Assembly (NCBI GenBank): GCA_022711655.1
Contig: JAKLEM010000008.1
Location: 1-63,487 of the forward strand
Length of the DNA stretch: 63,487 nucleotides
Direction: 5' to 3'
Source: Candidatus Auribacterota bacterium
GTDB taxonomy: Bacteria > Auribacterota > Ancaeobacteria > Ancaeobacterales > Ancaeobacteraceae
Positions 1 to 8,992 of the stretch are shown here, one piece after another; within the stretch, counting starts at the first letter, position 1, and the number at the start of each line of letters is the position of its first letter. Made by a program: the position numbers and the translations under genes. A model generated the notes under the pieces. It saw only the letters and a list, made by a program, of their open reading frames with translations, was not told where the DNA came from and searched no databases.

Positions 1-172
<172 letters not shown>

Positions 173-181
173 TTACTTTCC

Positions 182-259
182 TGTCATCCTGAGCGCAGCG
201 AAGGATCTCATTATCAGAAGCGATAAGTTGTGGGATTCTTCGCTCTGCTCAGAATGACA
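182..259. repeat. Dispersed palindromic repeat, family 1, copy 1
   Basis: Imperfect inverted repeat of about 78 bp with arms of about 29 bp. The left arm begins TGTCATCCTGAGCGCAGCG and the right arm ends CTCAGAATGACA. It fills the whole spacer between the aminotransferase stop and the next epimerase start. Related copies lie at 12902-12979, 27392-27531 and 45821-45963, with a fragment at 35143-35168. Confidence 0.9.
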
Positions 260-260
260 C

Positions 261-1382
261 CTATTGATAAAACTCCAAAACTTTCGCGGCGACGTAGCGG
301 ACGTCTTCCTCGGTCAGCTCGGGGGCGACCGGAAGCGCGAGCACCTCGGCGGTCGCCTTCTCGGCGACGGGGAAATCACCTTTCTTGTGCCCCAGATACG
401 CGAAACACTCCTGCAGGGAAAGCGACAGCGGATAGTAGATGAAGGTCGAGACGCCTTTGCCTGCGAGATACTCCTTAAGCCGGTCGCGTTCGTGCGCCTG
501 TATGACGTACTGGTTGAATATGCTGACGTTCCCGGGTTTGACGAGCGGTATCCTGACCTTGCTCCCCTCGAACAGCTCGTGGTAGAGCGCCGCGTGGCGA
601 CGCCGGGCGTGGTGCCACTCGTCGAGGCGCTTCAGCTTCACGCTGAGGATCGCCGCCTGTATGGCGTCGAGCCTGCTGTTGATCCCGACATATTTGTGGA
701 AATACTGCTTGTGCGCGCCGTGCACCCGCAGCATCGTCAGCTTTTCCGCCAGCCCCGGGTCATTGGCCGTCACCAGCCCGCCGTCACCCGCGCAGCCGAG
801 GTTCTTGGTCGGAAAGAAGCTGAAGGCGCCGAGGTCGCCGATCGTCCCCGCCTGCCTGCCGCGATAGGTAGCGCCGATCGCCTGCGCGGCGTCCTCGATC
901 ACGAAGAGGCCGTGCTTCCTGGCCGTCGCCATGATATGGTCCATGTTGGCCGTCTGGCCGAACAGGTGGACCGGCATGATGCCTCGCGTCTTCGGCGTGA
1001 TCTTCTTCTCTAGCTTTTCCGGGTCGATATTGAACGTGTCCGGCTCGATGTCGACGAAGACCGGCTTGGCGCCGAGCCGCGCGATCGACGCTGCGGTGGC
1101 GAAAAAGGTGAACGGCGTCGTGATGATCTCGTCGCCCGCCTTGACGTCGAACGCCATCAGCGCCAGGAGCAGTGCGTCGGTGCCCGACGCGCAGCCGACG
1201 GCGTACTTCGCGCCAGTGTAACCGGCGACCTCGCATTCGAACTTCGCGACGGTCTCGCCGAGGATGTATTTTCCGCTCTCCAGGACGCCCAGGACCGCCC
1301 GCTCGATCTCTTCCTGGAGCGACCGGTGCTGAGCCGCTATATCGACCAGCGGCACGGTGCGGTGTTCGACACTATGCTTCAT
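261..1382 (-). CDS. DegT/DnrJ/EryC1/StrS family sugar aminotransferase
   Basis: A 373-residue PLP enzyme of the fold-type I DegT family, which aminates keto-sugars attached to nucleotides. The N-terminal part carries GCASGTDALLLAL and the T-P-F-T-F-F-A-T motif. VIEDAAQAIG (about 161-170) holds the PLP-contacting aspartate, and the FFPTKNLG segment places the Schiff-base lysine at K193. Length is normal for the family. The start follows AAGGAT and overlaps the upstream epimerase gene by 11 bp, implying translational coupling. With the dehydrogenase and epimerases next to it, an aminated UDP-sugar (WbpE-like step) is the likely product, but the substrate is inferred. It probably acts in the cytoplasm and feeds surface polysaccharide synthesis. 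Confidence 0.93.
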   Translation of the reverse strand: MKHSVEHRTVPLVDIAAQHRSLQEEIERAVLGVLESGKYILGETVAKFECEVAGYTGAKYAVGCASGTDALLLALMAFDVKAGDEIITTPFTFFATAASIARLGAKPVFVDIEPDTFNIDPEKLEKKITPKTRGIMPVHLFGQTANMDHIMATARKHGLFVIEDAAQAIGATYRGRQAGTIGDLGAFSFFPTKNLGCAGDGGLVTANDPGLAEKLTMLRVHGAHKQYFHKYVGINSRLDAIQAAILSVKLKRLDEWHHARRRHAALYHELFEGSKVRIPLVKPGNVSIFNQYVIQAHERDRLKEYLAGKGVSTFIYYPLSLSLQECFAYLGHKKGDFPVAEKATAEVLALPVAPELTEEDVRYVAAKVLEFYQ

Positions 1383-2316
1383 GAGATCCTTTCATCCAGG
1401 AGACCGTTCTTACGAGCCCTTCGCGGAAGCCGACGAGCGGCTTGTAGCGGATAAGTTTCTTCGCGGCGGCGATCGACGCGAGCGAGTGCTTCACGTCGCC
1501 GGTGCGCGCAGGGGCGAACCGGGGGCGGATATCCGCGCCTATAATGGTATTGATGAGACAGACGAGGTCGAGCAGTGAGTAGCGCTTGCCGCACGCGATG
1601 TTAGCGATGGCGCCGCGGCTGTTCTTTGCGTTCCGGCACGCGAGCAGGTTGGCGGAAACGACATTGTCGATATACGAGAAATCACGCGACTGCCTGCCGT
1701 CGCCGTAGATCGTCGGCCGCTCCCCCTTAAGCATCAGGCTGATGAACCGCGGGATCACCGCAGCGTATTCCGACAGGGGGTCCTGATGCGGGCCGAAGAC
1801 GTTGAAGTAGCGGAGGCATACCGCGTTGATGTTGTACAGGTTCGCGAAGGCCCGTATGTAATACTCTGCAGAGAGCTTAGATACTGCGTATGGACTCAGC
1901 GGATCAGGCTTAAATTCTTCCCTCTTCGGAAGCTTGGGAATATTACCGTATACCGATGACGACGACGCGAACACGAAGCAGCGTACCGGATGTTCCCTGA
2001 TTTCGTTCAGGACGGTTACCGTGCCTGTTGTATTTATCTCGTGCGATCGCATTGGGTCTGCGACAGACCTGGCGACCGACGGGACGGCAGCCTGATGCAA
2101 AACGTAATCGGCGCCTTTAAGCACCTTTCTAACAAGTTTCGCATCCATTACAGATCCTTCATAGAAATCGATCTCTTTATAGAGCGGCTCGAGGTTGATG
2201 AGCCGCCCGGTCGAGAGGTCATCGATCACGCGCACCCGCTGTCTCTCTTTGACGAGCGCGCGAACTATGTTGGAGCCAATGAACCCAGCGCCGCCGGTAA
2301 CAAGATACGTTGCCAT
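1372..2316 (-). CDS. NAD-dependent nucleotide-sugar epimerase
   Basis: Extended SDR protein of 314 residues. The NAD loop TGGAGFIGSN is at about 7-16, the serine-rich catalytic segment FASSSSVYG is near 116-124, and the YxxxK pair is Y143/K147 in SPYAVSK. It resembles UDP-glucose or UDP-GlcNAc 4-epimerases (GalE/WbpP type), so it probably interconverts gluco and galacto nucleotide sugars. The ATG at 2314-2316 is preferred over an in-frame GTG nine bases upstream because a strong AGGAGG lies 8 bases before the ATG. A hairpin sits in the spacer before the gene. The substrate cannot be fixed from sequence alone. Confidence 0.93.
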   Translation of the reverse strand: MATYLVTGGAGFIGSNIVRALVKERQRVRVIDDLSTGRLINLEPLYKEIDFYEGSVMDAKLVRKVLKGADYVLHQAAVPSVARSVADPMRSHEINTTGTVTVLNEIREHPVRCFVFASSSSVYGNIPKLPKREEFKPDPLSPYAVSKLSAEYYIRAFANLYNINAVCLRYFNVFGPHQDPLSEYAAVIPRFISLMLKGERPTIYGDGRQSRDFSYIDNVVSANLLACRNAKNSRGAIANIACGKRYSLLDLVCLINTIIGADIRPRFAPARTGDVKHSLASIAAAKKLIRYKPLVGFREGLVRTVSWMKGSHEA

Positions 2317-2341
2317 AAAGCTCACCTCCTAACTCATAATA

Positions 2342-2392
2342 GAAATCCCCCATCCATCTCTTAAAAATCAAACGAGTTGAATGGGGAATCTC
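2342..2392 (-). other. RNA hairpin in the spacer before the epimerase
   Basis: Positions 2342-2355 and 2379-2392 form a 14-bp stem with a 23-nt loop. Read as minus-strand RNA every position pairs, three of them as G-U wobbles; as plus-strand RNA those three become A-C mismatches. The asymmetry suggests a transcript structure in the sense of the flanking genes. There is no U-run, so it is not a standard terminator. It may be a processing or stability element. Confidence 0.6.
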
Positions 2393-2399
2393 GTTAATT

Positions 2400-3698
2400 T
2401 TACAATCTAACGATGTTTTGTCTCTTTCCAAACTTTTTCAAAGCGTTGCGCGTATCGAACACTATTGATGCGTGCTCCACCACGAAGGGGTAATCGAGGC
2501 TGCTGTGGTCGGTGACGATCACCACGCAGTCCGACCGCTTCAGTGTCTCCTTCGTCAGCGGGACCGAGTGCAGGATATCCCCCTCTTCGTTCAGCCGCGG
2601 CACGAACGGGTCGTGATAGGAGATCTTCGCCCCCATCCGCTTCATCAGGCCGATGATGTCGATCGCCGGCGACTCGCGGACATCGGACACGTCGCGCTTG
2701 TAGGCGATGCCGAGGATCAGGATGTTCGCACCGTTCATGCATTTGCGATGGTCGTTGAGGATCTTGGCGGTCTTGTTCATCACGTATTTCGGCATCACCG
2801 AATTCACGCGAGCGGCCAGGTCGATGAAGCGCGCCTCGAAGCCGTGGATCTTCGCCTTCCACGACAGGTAGATCGGGTCGATCGGCAGGCAGTGCCCGCC
2901 GAGGCCGGGCCCCGGGTAGAACGGCATGAAGCCGAACGGCTTTGTCGCAGCCGCGCCGATGATCTCCCACACATCGAGCCCCATCCGGTCGCACATCAGC
3001 GCGATCTCGTTGACCAGACCGATGTTCACGCTGCGGAAGGTGTTCTCGAGGAGCTTTACCATCTCCGCTACGCGCGCCGACGAGACCGGGATGACGTTCT
3101 CGATCACATTGCCGTACAGCGACAGCGCAGCCTCGGTGCTTTTCTTCGTGACGCCGCCGATAACCTTCGGGATCGTTTTCGTGTAGAAGCGCTTATTCCC
3201 CGGGTCGATCCGCTCGGGCGAAAAGGCGAGGAAGAAATCCCTGTCGATCTTCCTGTCCCCGCGCTCGAGGATCGGCTGGACCACCTCGTCGCAGGTCCCG
3301 GGGTAGGTCGTGCTCTCGAGGACGACCAGCATGGGCCCCTTCAAGTTCTCGGCGATGCGCTCCGACGCGTCGACGATGAACGACACGTCCGGGTCCATCG
3401 TCTTCCTCAGCGGCGTCGGCACGCAGATGATCACGGCGTCCGCCTTCTGCAGCTCCTTGTAATCGCAGGTGGGATGGAATCTGCCGACCCCGAGAACCTC
3501 GGCGACATCCTGGTCTGTGATATCCTCGATGTAGGTCTTCCCCTTCTTCAGCGTCGCGATCTTGTCCTTGCTGATATCGATCCCGAACACCTCGAAGTCC
3601 GCTTTCGCGTACTCGACCGCCAGTGGCAGGCCGACGTACCCCAGCCCGATGACCGCGACCTTCGCCTTTTTTGATTTAATCATCGCTATCAGATCCAT
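2400..3698 (-). CDS. UDP-sugar dehydrogenase, WbpA/UDP-GlcNAc 6-dehydrogenase type
   Basis: A 432-residue nucleotide-sugar dehydrogenase that oxidises the C6 alcohol of a UDP-hexose twice to the uronate, using NAD. The N-terminal Rossmann domain has the GLGYVGLPLAVEYA motif (about 18-31). The central domain has the FSPERIDPGNK block and the active-site cysteine in GGHCLPIDPIYL. The C-terminal UDP-binding domain has GIAYKRDVSDVRESPA. The GLPLA and GHCLPIDP signatures are those of the WbpA/WecC branch rather than UDP-glucose dehydrogenase, which is the adjacent gene. AAGGAT precedes the ATG by 8 bases. It probably feeds an N-acetylated uronic acid to the neighbouring aminotransferase. Confidence 0.93.
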   Translation of the reverse strand: MDLIAMIKSKKAKVAVIGLGYVGLPLAVEYAKADFEVFGIDISKDKIATLKKGKTYIEDITDQDVAEVLGVGRFHPTCDYKELQKADAVIICVPTPLRKTMDPDVSFIVDASERIAENLKGPMLVVLESTTYPGTCDEVVQPILERGDRKIDRDFFLAFSPERIDPGNKRFYTKTIPKVIGGVTKKSTEAALSLYGNVIENVIPVSSARVAEMVKLLENTFRSVNIGLVNEIALMCDRMGLDVWEIIGAAATKPFGFMPFYPGPGLGGHCLPIDPIYLSWKAKIHGFEARFIDLAARVNSVMPKYVMNKTAKILNDHRKCMNGANILILGIAYKRDVSDVRESPAIDIIGLMKRMGAKISYHDPFVPRLNEEGDILHSVPLTKETLKRSDCVVIVTDHSSLDYPFVVEHASIVFDTRNALKKFGKRQNIVRL

Positions 3699-3745
3699 TA
3701 CCGCACATCCTTGTCTGTGTTAGGTGCGTATGTAGTGATCGGCTG

Positions 3746-5038
3746 CTATTTCCGCCCGATGCTTTTATAGATAAATCCGAGCTCTTCCATCTTGCGCGGG
3801 CTGAAGATATTCCGCCCATCGATCAGGATCGGGCTGATCATCGAGGAGCGCAGCTTCTCGAGATCGATCTTCTTGAACTCGTCCCACTCGGTGAGCACCA
3901 GTACCGCGTCGGCGTCTTTCGCCACCTCGTAGGCGTTCTTGCACATCGCCACGTTCCTGAGCATCGACTTCGCGTTATGCATCGCCTGCGGGTCGTACGC
4001 CCTGATGTGCGCGCCGTCCGCCTGGAGCCGCTCGATGATATCGATCGCGGGGGCGCAGCGCATGTCGTCGGTATTCGGCTTGAACGCGAGGCCCAGCACG
4101 CCGATCGTCTTGTCCTTCACCACCCAGAGCGTTTCCTCGACCTTCTTGATGAACAGCTCTCTCTGTTTCGCGTTTACCTCCTCGACCGTCTTCAGGATCT
4201 TGAAGTCGTAGCCGAGCTTGTCGGAAATGCTGATAAAGGCCGAAACGTCTTTCGGGAAGCACGACCCGCCGTACCCGATGCCGGCGTTGAGGAAGAGCCG
4301 CCCGATACGCCTGTCGAGACCCATGCCGGTCACGACCTCTTCGACGTCGGCCCCGGCCGCCTCGCAGACGTTGGCCAGCGAGTTGGCGAACGATATCTTG
4401 AGCGCGAGGAACGAGTTGGACGCGTGCTTGATGATCTCGGCGCTCTCGACGTCGGTCTCGAGGATCGGCGCCTTGATCGGGGCGTAGATGTCGCGCAGCA
4501 GCTTCGACGCCCGCTTGCTCGTCACGCCGAAGACGATCCGGTCGGGGCGCAGGGTGTCGTCGACCGCCGACCCCTCGCGCAGGAACTCGGGGTTCGAGGC
4601 GACGTCGAAATCGACGTGGTGGCGGTTGTAGCGCTTGATCGTCTCGGCGACCTTCGCGCCGGTATGCACTGGCACCGTGCTCTTGTCGACGATGAGTCGG
4701 TAGCCGTCCATCGTCAGGGCGATCTCCTTGGACACCGCCGCGACGTAGCTGAGGTCCGCCGTCCCGTCCGGCTTCGGCGGGGTGTTCACCGCGACGAAGA
4801 TCACCTTGGAGAACTTTACCGCCTCCGCGATGCTCTGGGAAAAGATCAGCCGCTTGCTCTTGATGTTCTTCCTGATCAGCTCTTCGAGGCCCGGCTCGTA
4901 GATCGGCGACTTCCCAGCCTTGAGCTGCTTGATCTTATTGACGTTGTTGTCGACGCACATCACGTGATGCCCGAGCTCGGCGAAGCATGTCCCGGTCACT
5001 AGTCCCACATATCCCGTCCCGATAATGCTAACATTCAT
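3746..5038 (-). CDS. ugd: UDP-glucose 6-dehydrogenase
   Basis: The protein of 430 residues starts MNVSIIGTGYVGLVTGTCFA, the NAD loop of UDP-glucose dehydrogenase. It contains VDKSTVPV, the SNPEFLREGSAVDD block and the catalytic Cys260 in YGGSCFPKD, followed by GLAFKPNTDDMR in the C-terminal UDP-binding domain. It oxidises UDP-glucose to UDP-glucuronate with two NAD. The open frame continues far upstream, antisense-like, into lptD, but AAGGAG sits 6 bases before the ATG at 5036-5038 and the protein aligns from there. It follows lptD on the same strand with a 29-bp gap and starts the nucleotide-sugar cluster. Confidence 0.96.
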   Translation of the reverse strand: MNVSIIGTGYVGLVTGTCFAELGHHVMCVDNNVNKIKQLKAGKSPIYEPGLEELIRKNIKSKRLIFSQSIAEAVKFSKVIFVAVNTPPKPDGTADLSYVAAVSKEIALTMDGYRLIVDKSTVPVHTGAKVAETIKRYNRHHVDFDVASNPEFLREGSAVDDTLRPDRIVFGVTSKRASKLLRDIYAPIKAPILETDVESAEIIKHASNSFLALKISFANSLANVCEAAGADVEEVVTGMGLDRRIGRLFLNAGIGYGGSCFPKDVSAFISISDKLGYDFKILKTVEEVNAKQRELFIKKVEETLWVVKDKTIGVLGLAFKPNTDDMRCAPAIDIIERLQADGAHIRAYDPQAMHNAKSMLRNVAMCKNAYEVAKDADAVLVLTEWDEFKKIDLEKLRSSMISPILIDGRNIFSPRKMEELGFIYKSIGRK

Positions 5039-5067
5039 TCGTTTCTCCTTTGCCATGTTATGAGCGG

Positions 5068-7299
5068 TCAATTGCCGAACTTGAGCGGTATATCCGGATA
5101 GTCTTTCAAACGGAACACGACGAAGAGCGTCCAATCGTCGCGCAGCGGCCGCTCCCTGAACGTCACCGCCATCTCCCAGCAGTGCAGGTCCCTGAAGACC
5201 GTGTATTCCTGCTGTTCGAGCTTGCCCAGGTCGAAATCGTACCGGTAGAACACCTTGCCCATCCAGTCGGCGTTGAACCTGTAGATGAACTCCACGCCGA
5301 TCAGGTTGTTGCCCTCCGGATTGTCGCCCGTGAAGTTCCCCGCGAAGTTGTTGATCGAATAGGTGTTCCAGTAGGGGTTGACCAGATAGGTGTTCTGGAG
5401 CGGCTGGTACCGGTGGCGGAACGACAGGTTCCACTTGTCGCCGTTGAGCACCTGCAGGTCGGTGTCGACCGAGTCGAGCAGGTTGTTGTATGCGTCGTAC
5501 GCGAGCTTGAAGTCGACCGCGATCCAGTCGAGCGGGCGCAGCTTCAGATAATTGTATATGTCAGAAAATTCGTGCGGGTTGCCGTAGCGGTCGTAGGACG
5601 GCGTCCTCGTCTCGGGATGGTAGTACGTGTAGATCTCGTAATCGAATATGTCGACCGTGGCGTCTTCTCGCCGGGTCTGGAGCTTGTTGCGGAACGCGAG
5701 CCGGAAATCGTTCCTGCGCGACAGGGTGTCGATCGCGTCGAACTGCAGGAGCTCGGTCGGCTCGTAGTTCGGGTCGTGCGTATAGGTGTAAGTCGTGCGC
5801 GGCTCGATGACGTGCCTGATCTTGTTGATCTTCCAGAACGGGCTGTAGACGTTCGGGAAGACGCGGTGTACCTTGGTCAGCATGTCGATGCCGGTCGAGA
5901 ACATATTGCGGAAGATGTCGCTGTTATTCACCGCGCTGGAATAATACGTATTGCGCATGCCGGCGAACGGCTCGAGGTTAAGGAACTTGAGGACGCGGAA
6001 CGGGTACGACACCTGGTTGTAGGTGTCGGCGCGCCACGACTCGTAGTCCGCCAGGTCCAATGGCACGTAATGGAGGTAGCCGCCAGTGGTCTCGTTGTAG
6101 AAATAGAGCCCGGTGTTCGCGATCTGCTGCTTGGTGAGATAGAAGCGCACTTCCGGCAGCCGCTCCAGCTCCGTAAATATCTTGTTCATCTGCTTGCGGG
6201 CGAACAGCGTCAGCGTGTACTTATCGGTCGCCTTCGTGATGTCGATATAGTTTTCCGGCTGAACCTCCCGCTCGAACTCGTCGCGGAAATAGTCGTTGAT
6301 CATGTCGGGGTCGCCCTGGAGACGCAACTGGCCGACCGCGCGCGTGTCGCGCGTGACCTGGTAGACATGGTTCAAGGCGACGCGGTAGCGCATGCCGTCC
6401 GGATCGATATTCGGCTGGCTCGGCTCGTAATTCTTGTCGTTGATCATATACGAGCTGAAGTTGCCGCCGTTCTCGAGGCCGCCCGGTATCTGGTACTGGA
6501 TGTCGACGCCGGAGCCGTACCCGCGCTCAGTGTAATAATCGTTGCGGAACGTGCCGGTCAGGTAGGGGTCGTACCAGAAGTTGGTGCCGGTCATCAAGAA
6601 CGCGCCGAAACGCCGGTTATATCCCGGGATGAGGGTGAACCGCTCGCGCTCGTCGCGCAACGACCTGCTGAAGAACGGCAGCCAGAAGATCGGCACCTTG
6701 CCGAGCCAGAAGACCACGTCGCGCGCGATGATCCGGTCGCCGGGGTAGATGAACAGCTTCTTCGCGCTGATCTTGTAGTGCATGTCCTCGTAGTCGCACG
6801 AGGTGATGTAGCCGTCGGTCGCCTGGAACTCGTTGGGGCCCGTCTTGCGTATCGTCTTCCCGTTGCTGTACCAGGGATCGACGAAGCCGCTGCCGTTCAT
6901 GAAATCGCCCATCATCGTCTTGTAGTTGAAATGGACCTTCTCCCCGGTGAATATCTGGCCGCCGAACGAGAATATCACGCTGCCGTCGGCGTAGATGTCG
7001 CCGCTGTCGAGGTGCGCGATCATACGGTCCGAGCGAAGCGACATCCCCTTGCAGGTGATGACGACGTTCCCGTCGCCGCGGATCAGGTTCTGTTCCTGGA
7101 CATAGGTGATCTTGTCGGCGGTATAGTCGAGCGGCTCTTCGGTCGGCGCGCCCGGCTTCCCCTCCTTCTTGGGGACAGGGATACGGGGGGTGATCTTCTT
7201 GAACGACGTCTCCTGCGACGGCAGCGCCCATGCGGGGGCGCCGGCCGGCGCGATGAGCGCAACGCTGAGGATGATTGCCGTAGCTGTGCGGAAACGCAT
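5068..7299 (-). CDS. lptD: LPS-assembly outer-membrane protein LptD
   Basis: A 743-residue LptD/OstA protein that inserts lipopolysaccharide into the outer leaflet of the outer membrane. A signal peptide covers about residues 1-25, ending AGAPAWA. An OstA/LptA-like beta-jellyroll follows (about 57-140; repeated D-x-I/G-x-V motifs, including RGDGNVVI). The rest is a long barrel rich in alternating aromatic and polar residues, ending in KFGN. The usual intramolecular disulphide cysteines are not obvious. Length is close to E. coli LptD (784). It is firm evidence for an LPS-bearing diderm. It sits 12 bp after the aldolase gene, with AAGGT upstream of the ATG, and may share its transcript. Confidence 0.93.
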   Translation of the reverse strand: MRFRTATAIILSVALIAPAGAPAWALPSQETSFKKITPRIPVPKKEGKPGAPTEEPLDYTADKITYVQEQNLIRGDGNVVITCKGMSLRSDRMIAHLDSGDIYADGSVIFSFGGQIFTGEKVHFNYKTMMGDFMNGSGFVDPWYSNGKTIRKTGPNEFQATDGYITSCDYEDMHYKISAKKLFIYPGDRIIARDVVFWLGKVPIFWLPFFSRSLRDERERFTLIPGYNRRFGAFLMTGTNFWYDPYLTGTFRNDYYTERGYGSGVDIQYQIPGGLENGGNFSSYMINDKNYEPSQPNIDPDGMRYRVALNHVYQVTRDTRAVGQLRLQGDPDMINDYFRDEFEREVQPENYIDITKATDKYTLTLFARKQMNKIFTELERLPEVRFYLTKQQIANTGLYFYNETTGGYLHYVPLDLADYESWRADTYNQVSYPFRVLKFLNLEPFAGMRNTYYSSAVNNSDIFRNMFSTGIDMLTKVHRVFPNVYSPFWKINKIRHVIEPRTTYTYTHDPNYEPTELLQFDAIDTLSRRNDFRLAFRNKLQTRREDATVDIFDYEIYTYYHPETRTPSYDRYGNPHEFSDIYNYLKLRPLDWIAVDFKLAYDAYNNLLDSVDTDLQVLNGDKWNLSFRHRYQPLQNTYLVNPYWNTYSINNFAGNFTGDNPEGNNLIGVEFIYRFNADWMGKVFYRYDFDLGKLEQQEYTVFRDLHCWEMAVTFRERPLRDDWTLFVVFRLKDYPDIPLKFGN

Positions 7300-7311
7300 C
7301 TGGGGGATACC

Positions 7312-7962
7312 TTATTTTTTTGCGACGTGCTTTTTCCAGTCGGCCATGAACCGCTCGATGCCGATATCGGTAAGCGGGTGGCGGATCATCTGCTCGATAA
7401 CCTTGTACGGTATCGTCGCGATATCTGCGCCCATCGTCGCCGCCTCGACGACGTGCAGCGGGTGGCGGACGCTGGCGACGATGATCTCCGTATCGAAGCC
7501 GTAATTCTCGTATATCGTCTTGATCTCGCCGATCAGGTCCATCCCCTGGCCGGAGACGTCGTCGATGCGGCCGACGAACGGGCTGACATAGCTGGCCCCC
7601 GCCTTCGCGCAGAGGAGCGCCTGCGAGCTCGAAAAGCAGAGCGTCATATTGCAGCGGATCCCCTCTTTTTGGAGCACCTTGGTCGCCTTGAGCCCCTCGG
7701 CGGTGGTCGGCACCTTGACGACGATGTTCTTGTGTATCTTGGAGAGCTTGCGCCCTTCCGCGATCATGCCGGCCCCGTCGAGGCTGATCACCTCGGCGCT
7801 GATCGGGCCGTCGACGATCTGCGCTATCTCGCGCACCACCGCTTCGAAGTCTTTGCCCTCTTTCGCGATCAGCGACGGGTTGGTCGTCACGCCGTCGAGA
7901 ATTCCGATATCGTTGACCTTCTTTATTTCGTCGATGTTCGCCGTATCAAGAAATATCTTCAT
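7312..7962 (-). CDS. fsa: Fructose-6-phosphate aldolase/transaldolase-like protein
   Basis: A 216-residue short transaldolase of the FSA/TalC family. It begins [13 protein letters not shown], has [12 protein letters not shown] at about 23-34, and the Schiff-base lysine K83 in [10 protein letters not shown]. The short length excludes the 310-residue TalA/TalB type. Family members either cleave fructose 6-phosphate to dihydroxyacetone and glyceraldehyde 3-phosphate or act as true transaldolases; sequence alone does not decide which. AGGAG lies 7 bases before the ATG. The ROK kinase gene is just upstream on the same strand, so both probably serve sugar-phosphate metabolism. Confidence 0.93.
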   Translation of the reverse strand: MKIFLDTANIDEIKKVNDIGILDGVTTNPSLIAKEGKDFEAVVREIAQIVDGPISAEVISLDGAGMIAEGRKLSKIHKNIVVKVPTTAEGLKATKVLQKEGIRCNMTLCFSSSQALLCAKAGASYVSPFVGRIDDVSGQGMDLIGEIKTIYENYGFDTEIIVASVRHPLHVVEAATMGADIATIPYKVIEQMIRHPLTDIGIERFMADWKKHVAKK

Positions 7963-7990
7963 GGATCCGCTCCTTTACCGTTTCATAGTG

Positions 7991-8950
7991 TCAGCGGCCG
8001 ACCATCGCGACGGTCGCCGCGCCGATCATCCCCGCGTCGTTCCCGAGCGCCGCCCCCACGATCTTCGCCTTCTTCGCGGCGACCGGGAACGCGAGCTCCC
8101 CGACCGTTTTTTCGATGGAACCGAACAGCACCGGCCCCGCCTTAGCCACGCCGCCGCCCACGACGATCCGGTCGGGGTTCAACACGTTCGTCAGGCCTGC
8201 GAACACGATGCCGATATACCTGCCGACGTCCTGCCACACCGAGACCGCGTACCGGTCCTTCTGCGCGGCGGCCTTGCTGATCACCTCGGGCGTCACCTGC
8301 GAAAGATCGCCGCCGGCGAGCTTGCCGATCGAAGTTTTTTGCCCCCGCTTGATGTCCGCGACGACCCGGTCAACGATGCGCTGGTTGCCGACATACGCCT
8401 CGAGACAGCCGCGGTTGCCGCAGCCGCACTCGGGCCCTTCGGGGTCGATGACCACATGTCCGATCTCGCCCGCCGACAGCGAGCTGCCGCGGTAGAGCTT
8501 TTTTTCGATAATGATACCGCCGCCGACGCCCGTCCCGAGCGTGACGCAGATGACGTTCGCCGCGCCGCGCGCCGCCCCGAAATGGAGCTCGCCGAGGGCC
8601 ATCAGGTTTACGTCGTTATCGAGGAAGACACGCGCCGCCAGCAGTTTCCGCAGCTTCTCCGTGACACGGACATTCCTCCACCCGGAAATGTTCGTGAGAT
8701 TATAGATTATGCCGTTTTCGCTGTCAACAATTCCCGGCACCCCTATGCCGATACCGCAAAAATCGGCGCTTTTGATCCCCGATCCGTCCAGCAGGCGCCG
8801 TATGACGGCCGCCATTTCACCCAGGAGCGGCTCCTGTCCCCGGAACCCCTGCGTCCCGAAACTCTCCCTGGCGACGATCTTTCCCGCGCTGTTCACCAGC
8901 CCGATCTTCGTGTTCGTCCCGCCAAGGTCGATGCCGATCGCGTATTTCAT
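7991..8950 (-). CDS. ROK family glucokinase-like sugar kinase
   Basis: A 319-residue ROK kinase. The phosphate-binding motif GIDLGGTNTKIG is at about 5-16, the DNDVNLMALGE catalytic loop is near residue 105, and the zinc-binding ROK signature CGCGNRGCLEAY is present. This pattern matches ATP-dependent glucokinases of ROK type; N-acetylhexosamine kinase activity is the alternative. The ATG at 8948-8950 is chosen over an upstream in-frame start because AAAAGGA precedes it at normal distance and the ROK fold begins at once. It lies between the TatD fusion and the aldolase on the same strand. Confidence 0.92.
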   Translation of the reverse strand: MKYAIGIDLGGTNTKIGLVNSAGKIVARESFGTQGFRGQEPLLGEMAAVIRRLLDGSGIKSADFCGIGIGVPGIVDSENGIIYNLTNISGWRNVRVTEKLRKLLAARVFLDNDVNLMALGELHFGAARGAANVICVTLGTGVGGGIIIEKKLYRGSSLSAGEIGHVVIDPEGPECGCGNRGCLEAYVGNQRIVDRVVADIKRGQKTSIGKLAGGDLSQVTPEVISKAAAQKDRYAVSVWQDVGRYIGIVFAGLTNVLNPDRIVVGGGVAKAGPVLFGSIEKTVGELAFPVAAKKAKIVGAALGNDAGMIGAATVAMVGR

Positions 8951-8992
8951 ACGATGTCCTTTTGCCGTATTGTCGTTCACGTAAATTCTGGA

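Noticed and set aside
3746..5434. Extended ugd frame starting inside lptD
   Set aside because: The extra N-terminus overlaps lptD out of frame and is non-conserved; the ATG at 5036-5038 has a good Shine-Dalgarno and the Rossmann motif begins there.
5050..8145. Very long plus-strand open frame (over 1000 codons) opposite lptD and the aldolase gene
   Set aside because: It is antisense to well-identified genes and its product is an Arg/Val/Asp-rich string without motifs, an artefact of GC-rich third positions.
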